64,000 bases of DNA from JANNYA01 sp031422315. GTDB lineage: Bacteria; Pseudomonadota; Gammaproteobacteria; Xanthomonadales; SZUA-5. The first letter of the stretch is position 1. Every line of letters starts with the position of its first letter. The stretch covers positions 1 to 64,000 of the forward strand of contig JANOQN010000065.1 of the NCBI GenBank assembly GCA_031422315.1, given 5' to 3'. Below the pieces are notes generated by a model. The model saw nothing but the letters and a program-made list of their open reading frames with translations, did not search any database and had not been told where the DNA came from. Below are positions 41,825 to 50,154 of the stretch, one piece after another. A program made the translations under genes and the position numbers.

Positions 41825-44029
41825 TTATGGCGCGCTTTCAAAGCCATCTTTGAAATCGCCGTTCGCACACTGATTTGAAAAGATGCACCTGACCCATTCA
41901 GGCCGATCAATAAACGGATTGCGATTGCCTTGGCTGGTGAACACGATGCCGTTGCGCTCGACTTCACGCGCATCGGGTGGATCTTGCTCGTGCCATGCAA
42001 GTAACACCGATTTCAGGCCCATGTAAGCCGGTGATGTGCTAGTAATAACGATTTGACTGGCGTCATCAGTCACAATTAAATCTGGCTCATTCTGGCCGTT
42101 GGTTCCACCATGCACGCCGCCTTCATAGCGCAAATCCATGTACAAAATAGCGCGCGCCATATCGCCTTTGCGTTTGTTCCACACTTCAAAACGACCAGTG
42201 TTGCCATCCGGTCCAAACACCCAGTTGCTATTGCCCGGATAAACGCCAGTGCCACCACCTTGGTTCGCGTTGATATCAGTCGCTTTTTCTGCGCACTGCG
42301 CTGGAATTGCGCAGTTGCCGTAGGGCTTATTGCCACGATCTGAGTTGTATTGTTTATCGGATAAATACAGCATGTGGCAGTCGGTGTAAGGTGGGTTAGG
42401 AAGCCCTAAATTTCCGGTTGGGCTGCCAAAACCTAGTGAATTTGGCCAGGTATGTTCGCGGTTATATCGCCCCGGTGTTACCGTGCCGTTATCGCGATCA
42501 GTAACTTTGGCAAAGCTCTGGTTTTTATACACATCCAACACGCGCGTGGCGTTGTCAGGATTGCTATCAGCAGCCTCCAAAATCGTCCAAGCGTCAAAAT
42601 AGCTAAACACTGCGTGGTCGTCGATTAAGTTGTGCAGATTGCTTCGTAAGAGTGCGCTATCGGCGGCAATGGCTGGCGTTATGGCGCTGTAGTAATTCGC
42701 AGCGGAGGGCGTGGTGGTGAACTGGAAGCTAAAATTCGCGCCCATCGGGGTTGGCGTGCCGTCTTGATCGCTGACATTGGCGGCAATAACGGTAAAGGAG
42801 CAGAGCTCCCCGTTTTGCAAATTGGCAGCCGGGTCAACCACATACGAACTTGGACCGCCAGTCACGACGGCAGCTAAATTATTACCGCTTTGTGCGCAGC
42901 TCAACGTGTACCAAGTGCCGGTAGCGGTGACAGGCTCGCTAAAGTTGACCGTGACATTACTGGTGAGTGAAACGCCGGTTGCGCCATTTCCGGGCGCTGT
43001 GCTCGTAACAATCGGCGCGGTATCGTTTGCAACCGTAAAATTGACCAGCACATTGGCAGCCATCGCATCTGGCGTGCCGTCTTGATCTAAAACATTGGCA
43101 GCAACAATCGTCAACGTGCAGGTTTCGCCAAACGCAAATGCCGGGCTAGGTGCCAGCGTAAACGTGCCCGGCCCACCGGTGACAACTGCGGTATGCGCGC
43201 CGCTGACGGCACAGGAAATCGTAAACCAATTGCCGGTTACGGTTACCGCTTCGCTAAAACTGACGCTTAAATTGCTGTTGAACGCTACACCGGTCGCGTT
43301 ATTTGCCGGGCTGGTAGCGTTAACCGTAGGTGGCACGTCGGTCGCTGAGCCGCCAATGCTGATATCGTCGATGCCTATGTATTCGTCATTCATCGGCGCA
43401 TTGCTGGTCATAATTCGAAGCTGCACTAGCGCTTGATTTTCCACCGCAACCGGCAAAGTGATCGATACCGGCGTTACGAGCGTTGCTAAGCTAGGCCCAC
43501 TAGAGGCATCTGCAACAAAGGCCGCTGGGATATTAGTGAACACGCCGGTACTGCCCAAGCGATACTGCAATGCTACAGGTTGAATGACGTTATCAACAGA
43601 ATCATCAAGATCGCGCAGAACATAGCTCATGGGGATTGATGCGCGCCCTAAGGTATTGATACTGATCAATAAATACGGCGCATCGGCAGTACCGCTACCT
43701 TGAAAACCGACAACCGCCGTCGGTTCCAATTCGGCAATGCCGCCGGATGGCAGTAACCCAGGTGCGCCTAATTGATTCGCCAAAACATTTGCGACTGGCG
43801 CAGCATCTTCCAAGAGTATGGTTTGCGGATCTGTACCGGTGCCACCGGTCAAAGCATCACCGCGCGCACCCACAATACCTGGCACGCCACTCCAATCATT
43901 GTCAGCAAAAATCAGTGCCGGATTGCTCCAGTTTTGATTAAACGGCAGCGTTTGCGGCGTAGTGTCGGCGTAGGCTGCGGTGCTTATTAAGCTCAGCAAG
44001 GCTGTGCATAAAATAGTTCTAATTGTCAT
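41825..44029 (-). CDS. Secreted endonuclease I family nuclease, Ig-like domains, DGFE tail
   Basis: A 734-residue exported nuclease. ATG 44029 gives the signal peptide MTIRTILCTALLSLISTAAYA; the frame upstream to 44143 is unlikely to be translated. An N-terminal beta region (about 20-230) precedes two SbsA-type Ig-like domains (PPTVNATSPANNATGVAFNS and APIVTSTAPGNGATGVSLTS), which are also similar at DNA level. The catalytic endonuclease I domain follows (LIDDHAVFSYFDAWTILEAA, then YNREHTWPNSLGFG with the active His, DCHMLYLSDKQYNSDRGNKP). It ends CANGDFKDGFESAP. It probably degrades extracellular DNA for nutrients or biofilm remodelling. Confidence 0.88.
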   Translation of the reverse strand: MTIRTILCTALLSLISTAAYADTTPQTLPFNQNWSNPALIFADNDWSGVPGIVGARGDALTGGTGTDPQTILLEDAAPVANVLANQLGAPGLLPSGGIAELEPTAVVGFQGSGTADAPYLLISINTLGRASIPMSYVLRDLDDSVDNVIQPVALQYRLGSTGVFTNIPAAFVADASSGPSLATLVTPVSITLPVAVENQALVQLRIMTSNAPMNDEYIGIDDISIGGSATDVPPTVNATSPANNATGVAFNSNLSVSFSEAVTVTGNWFTISCAVSGAHTAVVTGGPGTFTLAPSPAFAFGETCTLTIVAANVLDQDGTPDAMAANVLVNFTVANDTAPIVTSTAPGNGATGVSLTSNVTVNFSEPVTATGTWYTLSCAQSGNNLAAVVTGGPSSYVVDPAANLQNGELCSFTVIAANVSDQDGTPTPMGANFSFQFTTTPSAANYYSAITPAIAADSALLRSNLHNLIDDHAVFSYFDAWTILEAADSNPDNATRVLDVYKNQSFAKVTDRDNGTVTPGRYNREHTWPNSLGFGSPTGNLGLPNPPYTDCHMLYLSDKQYNSDRGNKPYGNCAIPAQCAEKATDINANQGGGTGVYPGNSNWVFGPDGNTGRFEVWNKRKGDMARAILYMDLRYEGGVHGGTNGQNEPDLIVTDDASQIVITSTSPAYMGLKSVLLAWHEQDPPDAREVERNGIVFTSQGNRNPFIDRPEWVRCIFSNQCANGDFKDGFESAP

Positions 44030-44281
44030 TGATATTTTCGTCGTGGTTTTGGAGTGGCGGCATTCTAATGCACGGAGGTTACTGATTTGTGATCCGAACT
44101 TGGCTTTTGCGCTCGCAAGCAAGTTAGCCCGAAATCGATGCAAGCAGCTCGAAGCTACTTGTCCAGCAGGCGATTAAATACGGGTGTCACCAAACTTCGT
44201 CGGTTCTCGTCAAAATTCACACCTCAATCGATTAAGCTTGCGGGCCTTGCCAAATCTCGGCAATCGTTGATATTTGTATTT

Positions 44282-44746
44282 ATGACCGCAGCTCGCTTTC
44301 GAACCTTGATTTGGATTTATGTTGCCGTCACCGTAGCGCTGATCGCATCTATGTTTTTCCCGACTCACTCGGATGCGCTTTTGGCGGCCTATGAAGAAGA
44401 GCCGCCGACTTGGCTGATAAGCACCGTTTGGGTCATGCTTCCCTTGGCGATTGGACTTCTATTTGCTTGGCTGATTGGCCTTGTCGGTTTGTTTTTTTTC
44501 AAGAATTGGGCGCGTTCGCTATCAATGTGGGTAACGTTGCTGGGCCTAGCCAGCCACCCTTTTATCGGCCCGTCGCTTTATTCAGCCCTAGAAAGCACCT
44601 TTTTGGAGGCGTCGGCGCTAATTTGGGGCGCAATTCTCGCGCTCTCGTATTACTCAGGGGTAAGTGTTCGGTTTGAGAAACAGCCTAGCACTGTTGCTTC
44701 TTCCGAGCCTTTACCGCGAACAGAATTTCAACAGTGGCCACCTTGA
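44282..44746 (+). CDS. Small membrane protein, unknown
   Basis: A 154-residue protein with about four hydrophobic helices: TLIWIYVAVTVALIASMFF (8-26), VWVMLPLAIGLLFAWLIGLV (49-68), SMWVTLLGLASHPFIG and ALIWGAILALSYYSG. The tail is hydrophilic, Ser/Pro-rich. ATG 44282 places the first helix at the N terminus; the upstream open frame to 44138 is not convincing. No family recognised. Its stop overlaps the next gene, so they form a two-gene operon. Confidence 0.6.
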   Translation: MTAARFRTLIWIYVAVTVALIASMFFPTHSDALLAAYEEEPPTWLISTVWVMLPLAIGLLFAWLIGLVGLFFFKNWARSLSMWVTLLGLASHPFIGPSLYSALESTFLEASALIWGAILALSYYSGVSVRFEKQPSTVASSEPLPRTEFQQWPP

Positions 44747-45300
44747 GTAAAGAGCACATTGCCAGCGCATTGATGATTTCATTTTGGTTTGTCGGCTCCG
44801 CATTTGCTTTCAGCAATGCGGGTATTGATTTGCTCAGCTTCGTGATCGCGCTTTACATTGCTGCTGCGTGGATCGTCGTCCGTGTAGGATTTTCGTTGTG
44901 GCAACAAATGCTTGGGAAACGGTTGGATCGCCCTTGGCGATTCCGGCTCTTAGAGGCAGCCTGCATTGCTTTGCCGCTGGTACTTGCAGACGTTGGCGTG
45001 TTTTCTTTGATTCGCTTCACGCTAAGCGAGCCTGCGCTTTTAGATTATGCAAAAAACGTTCGCGCTAGAAAAATTGATATGGCGTTTGAATTTCGCCATT
45101 CACCGCGCAACGTCGGGCTGTATACCGTCACAGTGACTGATTTGCTGTCAGATGGCACCGTTAGAGTCATTACCTCAAGGGCTGGCATGTTCGATAATGC
45201 TGGCTTTGCTCATACGGTCGATGGCGCTCCGCCTGAGCAATATCAGAACCGTTATCGGCCTATTTATCGGGAGTGGTGGCACTGGACACAGAAATGGTGA
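44734..45300 (+). CDS. Membrane protein with extracytoplasmic domain, unknown
   Basis: A 188-residue protein. Three hydrophobic segments at about 8-25, 27-50 and 68-90 precede a polar C-terminal domain with FEFRHSPRNVGLYTVTVTDL and IYREWWHWTQKW. The start is GTG 44734, inside the end of the preceding gene (13-bp overlap), which suggests translational coupling. No family recognised. Confidence 0.6.
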   Translation: MATLSKEHIASALMISFWFVGSAFAFSNAGIDLLSFVIALYIAAAWIVVRVGFSLWQQMLGKRLDRPWRFRLLEAACIALPLVLADVGVFSLIRFTLSEPALLDYAKNVRARKIDMAFEFRHSPRNVGLYTVTVTDLLSDGTVRVITSRAGMFDNAGFAHTVDGAPPEQYQNRYRPIYREWWHWTQKW

Positions 45301-45620
45301 GCTAGCGCCGTTGGCTCTGCGCTTCATTTGGTGTGTCCTTGGAGCGCACGATATCAAAATTGCGATTCGCCAAATCAATTGCTAAAGCGCAAATCCCTCG
45401 GGGTTGAGAATGGCGCTAACAATGAGGTTGCTATTTAGAATGATCGTTCTAGGCTTCGTCAGAATCACTGTTGTTTGGAATCAATAAATACGCAGGCCGC
45501 CAATACTTTGTCACCGCGAACAACACCCGACATAATTTAGTTGGATGACGAGTTGTAAATTTCGATCCACTCGTTTCAGCTCGCTGATGATTGGCGCTAA
45601 CCGGGTTTTTGGGGCCATTT
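45301..45620. other. Gap between convergent genes, no gene seen
   Basis: No coding sequence or RNA that I can support. TAGAA-TGATCG-TTCTA near 45437-45452 is a short hairpin and could act as a weak terminator; the rest shows nothing distinctive. A partial copy of a GCGCTAAC string occurs twice (about 45412 and 45594). Confidence 0.4.
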
Positions 45621-46511
45621 CTACTTCTCTAAAACCTTCCTCTTATACTCCGACCAAGTCGTCGCATTGGGCTGCACCCATTCTTTCGGTGCGCCTAGAT
45701 ACTCCGGTGCAGTTTTCTCGATATAGGCTTTGAAATCGGGGGCAATATCGGCAAAACTGTCGACTTTGCGGCCCCAGGCGGAGAACATCAGTGAACCCGG
45801 ACGTTTGCCCATACGCATCCACGGTAACCAAGGGCTGGTGCGGCTCCAGGATATTTGCACGGGCACGCTGGTGAGTTCGGGATTGGCGAAGTCGGCGAGT
45901 TTGCCGAAAAAGCCAAAATGTTCGGAGCCAGCGTAGATCTTGTTGCCGACTACATCCGGGTATTTTTTCACGTCAATTGGGTTCGGATAGGCGAGCGGTA
46001 CATCGAACCCCATTTGCACATCGGGGCCCTGCACTTTAAAAGGCATCGGGTAAACCTTGCCTTCGGCGGATTTGCGGCCAAAGTTTTGATTGACCGGATC
46101 GTTTTGTACGTGAAACACCACGTTGAGCTTTTTGCTGTACGGGTTTTGCCAAGTGTCTAGGATGGCGTTGGTTGTAGGGTCGCGGTAAATCGCGTATTCG
46201 CGGGTCAGCATACGCCAGGAGCCATCAGCCTGCTTTTCCATGCGTGACACGTTAAAGCCTTCAAAGCCGAAGATGCGCTTGGGCGCTTCGTTAGCAAATA
46301 CGGCAAACACGCTGCCGGACCAGTGCATGAGGCTATCTTTTCCAGCGGTGTCGCCGCGCATGCGGATGAAAGCTTCGATATTAGTGGTAGGGTCATCTAA
46401 CGAATACGCCTTGCCGGTTTTGCTGTCACTTTCATGATCATGGGCGCTGGCGCTAGTGCAACAACCGATGACTAGAGCGGTAAATAGAATTTTGCGAAAG
46501 GTGCTGAGCAT
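45621..46511 (-). CDS. Secreted DUF1838 family protein
   Basis: A 296-residue exported protein. Signal peptide MLSTFRKILFTALVIGCCTSASA, then NIEAFIRMRGDTAGKDSLMHWSG, the YAIYRDPTTNAILDTWQNPY block and the C-terminal SWSRTSPWLPWMRMGKRPG stretch, all typical of DUF1838. Function unknown. AGGA precedes the ATG by 9 bp. It lies 32 bp after the VOC-family gene on the same strand, so co-transcription is likely. Confidence 0.85.
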   Translation of the reverse strand: MLSTFRKILFTALVIGCCTSASAHDHESDSKTGKAYSLDDPTTNIEAFIRMRGDTAGKDSLMHWSGSVFAVFANEAPKRIFGFEGFNVSRMEKQADGSWRMLTREYAIYRDPTTNAILDTWQNPYSKKLNVVFHVQNDPVNQNFGRKSAEGKVYPMPFKVQGPDVQMGFDVPLAYPNPIDVKKYPDVVGNKIYAGSEHFGFFGKLADFANPELTSVPVQISWSRTSPWLPWMRMGKRPGSLMFSAWGRKVDSFADIAPDFKAYIEKTAPEYLGAPKEWVQPNATTWSEYKRKVLEK

Positions 46512-46543
46512 GGTTAGCGTTCCTGGGTGATCGAATGGATGAG

Positions 46544-47731
46544 TTAAGGCGTTTTGACGATTTTGAGTTCGGTAACAGCAGCGTTTTTTGGCGGGGTTTT
46601 AAGCGCCAGGATTTGCCACGTTGCGCCATCTGGACCGGTGAAAACAAAGCTGCGTTCGCCGAATTCATTGTCTTGCAGCGCGCTCGGCTTTAGCTTATTG
46701 CGCTTAACCGCCGCGTAAAGTGCGTCGAGTTTATCGGTATAAAGCGAATGCAGCGTGATGCCCAGCTCGCCAACGCGCTGGTGTTTTGCTCGATTTGCCC
46801 GCACATCGCGCGGGGCGAAAAATTTGAGTTTGCCGCAGATGTTATTCGGGGAAACAAAGCCGCGATAATAATGCGAGCCGCCATCTGGCATGCCGAACAC
46901 TTTTTTAGGGCCCTCGAGCCAATCGCCATCCAACACGCCGTCGTTTTCCGCTTTGAAGCCGAGCACGTCTTGGTAATAGTTGGTTGAGCTTTTAATATCA
47001 GTGTTGATAAAAAAATCGTGGTGGGTAAATTCGCTTCCCTGCAATGCGCTGTTCGGATTGACGGTGCCGTAGCCCGGAATGGTGTAGCCATAGCGCTGGA
47101 AAAATACGTGGTTGAACCATTCGCCATAGACGCCCGATTCCCGCACGCCAACGCGCCGGTTCTGCAAATCTGGCGTGCCGGTAGTGAGCTTGAACAAATC
47201 CGCAAATACCGGTGCGATCGGCAGCCAAGCTTGCGCGGCGGCCCTTGCATCGGTAAAAACATCATCCACTCGAACAATGTCGCTGGTCATCATGACTGCC
47301 AAACGCTGTCCGATGGTTTCTGGCGGCGCATAGCCAACGCCTGGCCCAATCGGCTTAGCCCACATCAACACGCGCAGCAGGCCATGACTGTCAATGCCGC
47401 CGTTTTGCATGCGAATCGCGGTGAGCGCAGAATTTACCCCGTAAATGCGTTTGGCTTGACTCGCACTCAAGCTGGCGCGCTGGATTTCCTTGAAGCCAAA
47501 CAGCTCAAAGTGCTGCACGATGGCGGCTTCATTCGCGTAGCCCTGGCTATCTGGCTTGCCTAAATCAGGAGCGAATTGATCAACGCCGACCATGACTTCA
47601 TAAACGCCACTAATGCCGGTGTCAGGTGGTGGCGCTTTGGGCGCATCAACAGCCAGCGCGAGCGTGCTTGCCATGCAAAACAGCAGGCCGATGAGCCAGT
47701 AATTCAACCGTGCGATGGGTGCAATTCGCAT
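46544..47731 (-). CDS. Secreted VOC/glyoxalase-superfamily protein
   Basis: A 395-residue exported protein with a VOC (glyoxalase/bleomycin-resistance) fold. The signal peptide is MRIAPIARLNYWLIGLLFCM followed by ASTLALA, best started at 47731 rather than the ATG ten codons upstream. Recognisable VOC parts: HHDFFINTDIKSSTNYYQDVLGFKAE near 245-270, and GELGITLHSLYTDKLDALYAAVKRN followed by FGERSFVFTGPDGATWQILAL. The N-terminal half may hold a second, diverged pair of modules (GVDQFAPDLGK...AIVQHFELFGFKEI). Substrate unknown. It precedes the DUF1838 gene. Confidence 0.8.
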   Translation of the reverse strand: MRIAPIARLNYWLIGLLFCMASTLALAVDAPKAPPPDTGISGVYEVMVGVDQFAPDLGKPDSQGYANEAAIVQHFELFGFKEIQRASLSASQAKRIYGVNSALTAIRMQNGGIDSHGLLRVLMWAKPIGPGVGYAPPETIGQRLAVMMTSDIVRVDDVFTDARAAAQAWLPIAPVFADLFKLTTGTPDLQNRRVGVRESGVYGEWFNHVFFQRYGYTIPGYGTVNPNSALQGSEFTHHDFFINTDIKSSTNYYQDVLGFKAENDGVLDGDWLEGPKKVFGMPDGGSHYYRGFVSPNNICGKLKFFAPRDVRANRAKHQRVGELGITLHSLYTDKLDALYAAVKRNKLKPSALQDNEFGERSFVFTGPDGATWQILALKTPPKNAAVTELKIVKTP

Positions 47732-47873
47732 AGGAATAACGCCTTGATAGTGAAGCCGCATGCTCGCTTGTCAGTTTGAATGCGTCAATCTGCAAAACTG
47801 TAGAGAATGTGCAAATGACCGGTTTTTCTGGCTGTGGAATAGCAGGCTGGCTTGAAAAATCGCTCGCCCCCAG

Positions 47874-48683
47874 TTACGGCTGCGCAGAAATAACCTTTTC
47901 AATCCAATCTTTGTAATGGCTAAGGCGCACATTGCAAGTGAATTGGCCATAGCGCCCGGGCGTCCTAACAGCGCTTTGTGGATCTGCCCAAGATGTTAGT
48001 CCAGCCAACAACCAATCGTTCTTCTGAGCTTTGATGAGAATTGGCCCACCGCTGTCACCGCTTCCTGACCCGCCCTCAAGCGGCAGGGCGCCCGAGGACT
48101 TATCGAACCTATAGCAAAACCATCGATCATGGGCGCTGGTGACTTTGTTGTACGCACGGCGAAGCTTAGTGCGGTGGGAACTACTAAACCCATACCCAGT
48201 GACGCCGTTACCGGTAGCGCCTTTTCCGATGATCTTGACGATTTGGCCGAATTCGGCTTCGCTCTTGTAAACCGCGACAGCAGATACGTCATTAACGGGC
48301 TGCGCCAGTTTTAGCAGTGCGATGTCATCTGAGGACGCTAGCTGTGCCCTAAAAAGCGTCCAATCCCAAGTCTCCAGCGCATAATCAAGCAGTTCTTGCG
48401 GCGGCTTTTGATAGCCAGGGTGTATCACGATACGCTCAACCTCTCTGGCTTTCCCGTTAAGCGTTATCTGCTTAATTTCAGATTGCCAGGTGATCGCATG
48501 AGCGGCGGTAATAACCCACTGCGGAGCAATCAGAACACCATGGCCTTCGCTGGGCAGATCAACAAGCGCAAGAAACTCAGACGCTGGAACAAGGTATTTT
48601 GAGTCAGCAACGTCATGTCGAATGACAATCGCGCTTGCGTTGAAAGACACCGCGAGCAGTGCGGGCATTAAGAGTCGGTGCAT
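47874..48683 (-). CDS. Secreted trypsin-like serine protease (S1 family)
   Basis: A 269-residue chymotrypsin-fold protease. Signal peptide MHRLLMPALLAVSFNASA, with no long propeptide. The triad is complete: His62 in VITAAHA, Asp120 in SSDDIALLKL and Ser211 in GSGDSGGPI. A cysteine pair (RWFCYRF and QFTCNVR) may form the conserved C-terminal disulfide. The enzyme should be active and act outside the cytoplasm on proteins; specificity not predictable. No GFE tail. Confidence 0.93.
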   Translation of the reverse strand: MHRLLMPALLAVSFNASAIVIRHDVADSKYLVPASEFLALVDLPSEGHGVLIAPQWVITAAHAITWQSEIKQITLNGKAREVERIVIHPGYQKPPQELLDYALETWDWTLFRAQLASSDDIALLKLAQPVNDVSAVAVYKSEAEFGQIVKIIGKGATGNGVTGYGFSSSHRTKLRRAYNKVTSAHDRWFCYRFDKSSGALPLEGGSGSGDSGGPILIKAQKNDWLLAGLTSWADPQSAVRTPGRYGQFTCNVRLSHYKDWIEKVISAQP

Positions 48684-48820
48684 GGGCGATTCCTTTGGTA
48701 GTGGCTTTGAGGGCTAACAACCAAAGTAATGCGCCAATTCGCTAGAAGCAAGGATTGAATTCAGTACGTCCACGGTGCTAGTGAGCTTTTCCTATACTTT
48801 AGGCGTTTCTTCGCCCAAGA

Positions 48821-48853
48821 CCCCAACGTTCGCGCTAAGCCGACGCCGCGCGG
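48821..48853 (-). other. attC-like half site
   Basis: On the minus strand: GCCGCGCGGCGTCGGCTTAG followed by CGCGAACGTTGGGG. GTCGGCTTAG with CGTTGGG resembles the right half of a xanthomonad attC site; the plus-strand block GCTAAGCCGACGCC is shared with 27285-27327. A second CAAACGTTAGCGC string lies at 48898-48910. The open frame between them (48835-49023) is most likely not a gene. Confidence 0.35.
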
Positions 48854-49031
48854 CAGATTTCATTTGAAACACTAAACGATTTCGGCAGCGGGTTACAGCC
48901 AAACGTTAGCGCTTGCATGTGTGCGCTCCGAAACGTTTTGATGCGCTGAACTTTAAGTGCCGGAAAAGTTACTGCGAAGCCGGTTTCGGCGCAAGCCGCT
49001 AAACCAACTTTCAAAGCAGGCAAAGTGCGCC

Positions 49032-49180
49032 CTATGGTTCAGCAAGAATGTCATGACGGCCGATATCGCGAGGTACGGCTTGGCTGATCTTGACTAGGAT
49101 GTGGTGGCTACCGTGTATGCGGTTGACCAGCCAACCTGCGGCCTTGAGCTTCATGATGGCTTCTTTGTCTGTTATGGGCC
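49032..49180 (-). pseudogene. HicA-type toxin remnant
   Basis: The minus strand reads ITDKEAIMKLKAAGW, then LVNRIHGSHHILVK, the conserved core of HicA mRNA interferases including the catalytic His in GSHHI. After that it runs only QAVPRDIGRHDILAEP to TAG (49032-49034), where intact HicA proteins continue with ..P.H...I..G.L..ILK. The ATG at 49154 is the only good internal start. No hicB gene is next to it. It appears to be a truncated relic, with in-frame coding sequence reaching the end of the oxygenase gene. Confidence 0.6.
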
Positions 49181-49207
49181 TCAGGATGTGTAGGGAGCGA
49201 TCTAATC

Positions 49208-49948
49208 TCACTGTTGATTTTTTGCAGAATGGGCAGCACTTCCCCAGCCGGTGAGTGCAAAACGCGGCTTATCAACAAAAGCCGGAACCGCGCTCACCGC
49301 TTGCGGTTTGGGTACGCGAAACAGTGCCATGGCATTAAAGCTCGGCGTAAACGCGCGCTCGATGTGGCCGTCAGCGTCGATAAACTGCAAGATTCCGCCA
49401 AAGTCAGCGCGCCAGTTTTGCGTCAAATTGATGACAAAAGCCGCACGCCGCAAACCGGGTGCATGGCTGTGATCGTGCCCAGTCAAAAAGTGCCCGGCAC
49501 GATAGCGCGATAGCTGTAAGTCAGTGTCTTCCAGATCGCCTATTTGGGTGATTTGCTTCAGAAGCGCGATAAACGCTGCACTGCGCACGGATTGCAGTGC
49601 TTGCGCCAATATCGGATCGGTTAGCAGCCCCATGCGCGCCCGATCATCTAGCGGATAGCGCTCATACAAATACTGAAAACCCGAACGGGCTTGCGCGTGC
49701 ACCATGGCAAGAAACGCTTCGGATTTATCCACGGGCAGTTCGCTCATGGCTTTGGCGTCAAATGCTTTATGTGCATCGCCAATTCGCGTGACTAAATTCC
49801 ACTCAGTCCAGGACTGCGCGCGCGCCAGCACGGCCTTAGCGAATTCAGTGGACAGCACATTGGGCACCAGCACATAGCCGTTGCGGCAAAACGATTGCGC
49901 CAGTTGCTCAATGTCTGTTCGGTGCGCCAGCGTGCAGCTTGATTCCAA
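49208..49948 (-). CDS. 2OG-Fe(II) oxygenase-like protein with altered metal ligands
   Basis: A 246-residue protein of the prolyl-4-hydroxylase-like 2OG oxygenase group. Recognised by LSRYRAGHFLTGHDHSHAPG (147-166), LNLT-type strand INLTQNWRADFGGILQFIDAD and FRVPKPQAVSAVP with PRFALTGW at the end. In relatives the first motif is HDD and the later one ends in H-x-V; here they read HDH (158-160) and QAV, so the Asp and distal His iron ligands seem replaced. TTG start at 49948 with AGGA 8 bp upstream. Possibly an inactive or repurposed oxygenase. Confidence 0.75.
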   Translation of the reverse strand: MESSCTLAHRTDIEQLAQSFCRNGYVLVPNVLSTEFAKAVLARAQSWTEWNLVTRIGDAHKAFDAKAMSELPVDKSEAFLAMVHAQARSGFQYLYERYPLDDRARMGLLTDPILAQALQSVRSAAFIALLKQITQIGDLEDTDLQLSRYRAGHFLTGHDHSHAPGLRRAAFVINLTQNWRADFGGILQFIDADGHIERAFTPSFNAMALFRVPKPQAVSAVPAFVDKPRFALTGWGSAAHSAKNQQ

Positions 49949-50154
49949 ATTTTATCCTGCCTAGTCAATCAAAAGAGCGTTAACAGCGCGTCGCTCGTTG
50001 AAGCGTGCCGAAAACGAAGATATCCAGATCCAGCGCTCACTTTTGGCGACGGCAAATTTGCGTGCGCTGGGCTATTCGCATCGGTCGCAGGCGAAAGTGC
50101 TTCTGATTGGTGCAGGCGGATTGAGATCAGCAGCGGCACAGCCAGCAAGTTTTG

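Noticed and set aside
48835..49023. 62-residue minus-strand frame
   Set aside because: It runs through the attC-like half site and has no ribosome site; similar frames arise from integron-associated repeats.
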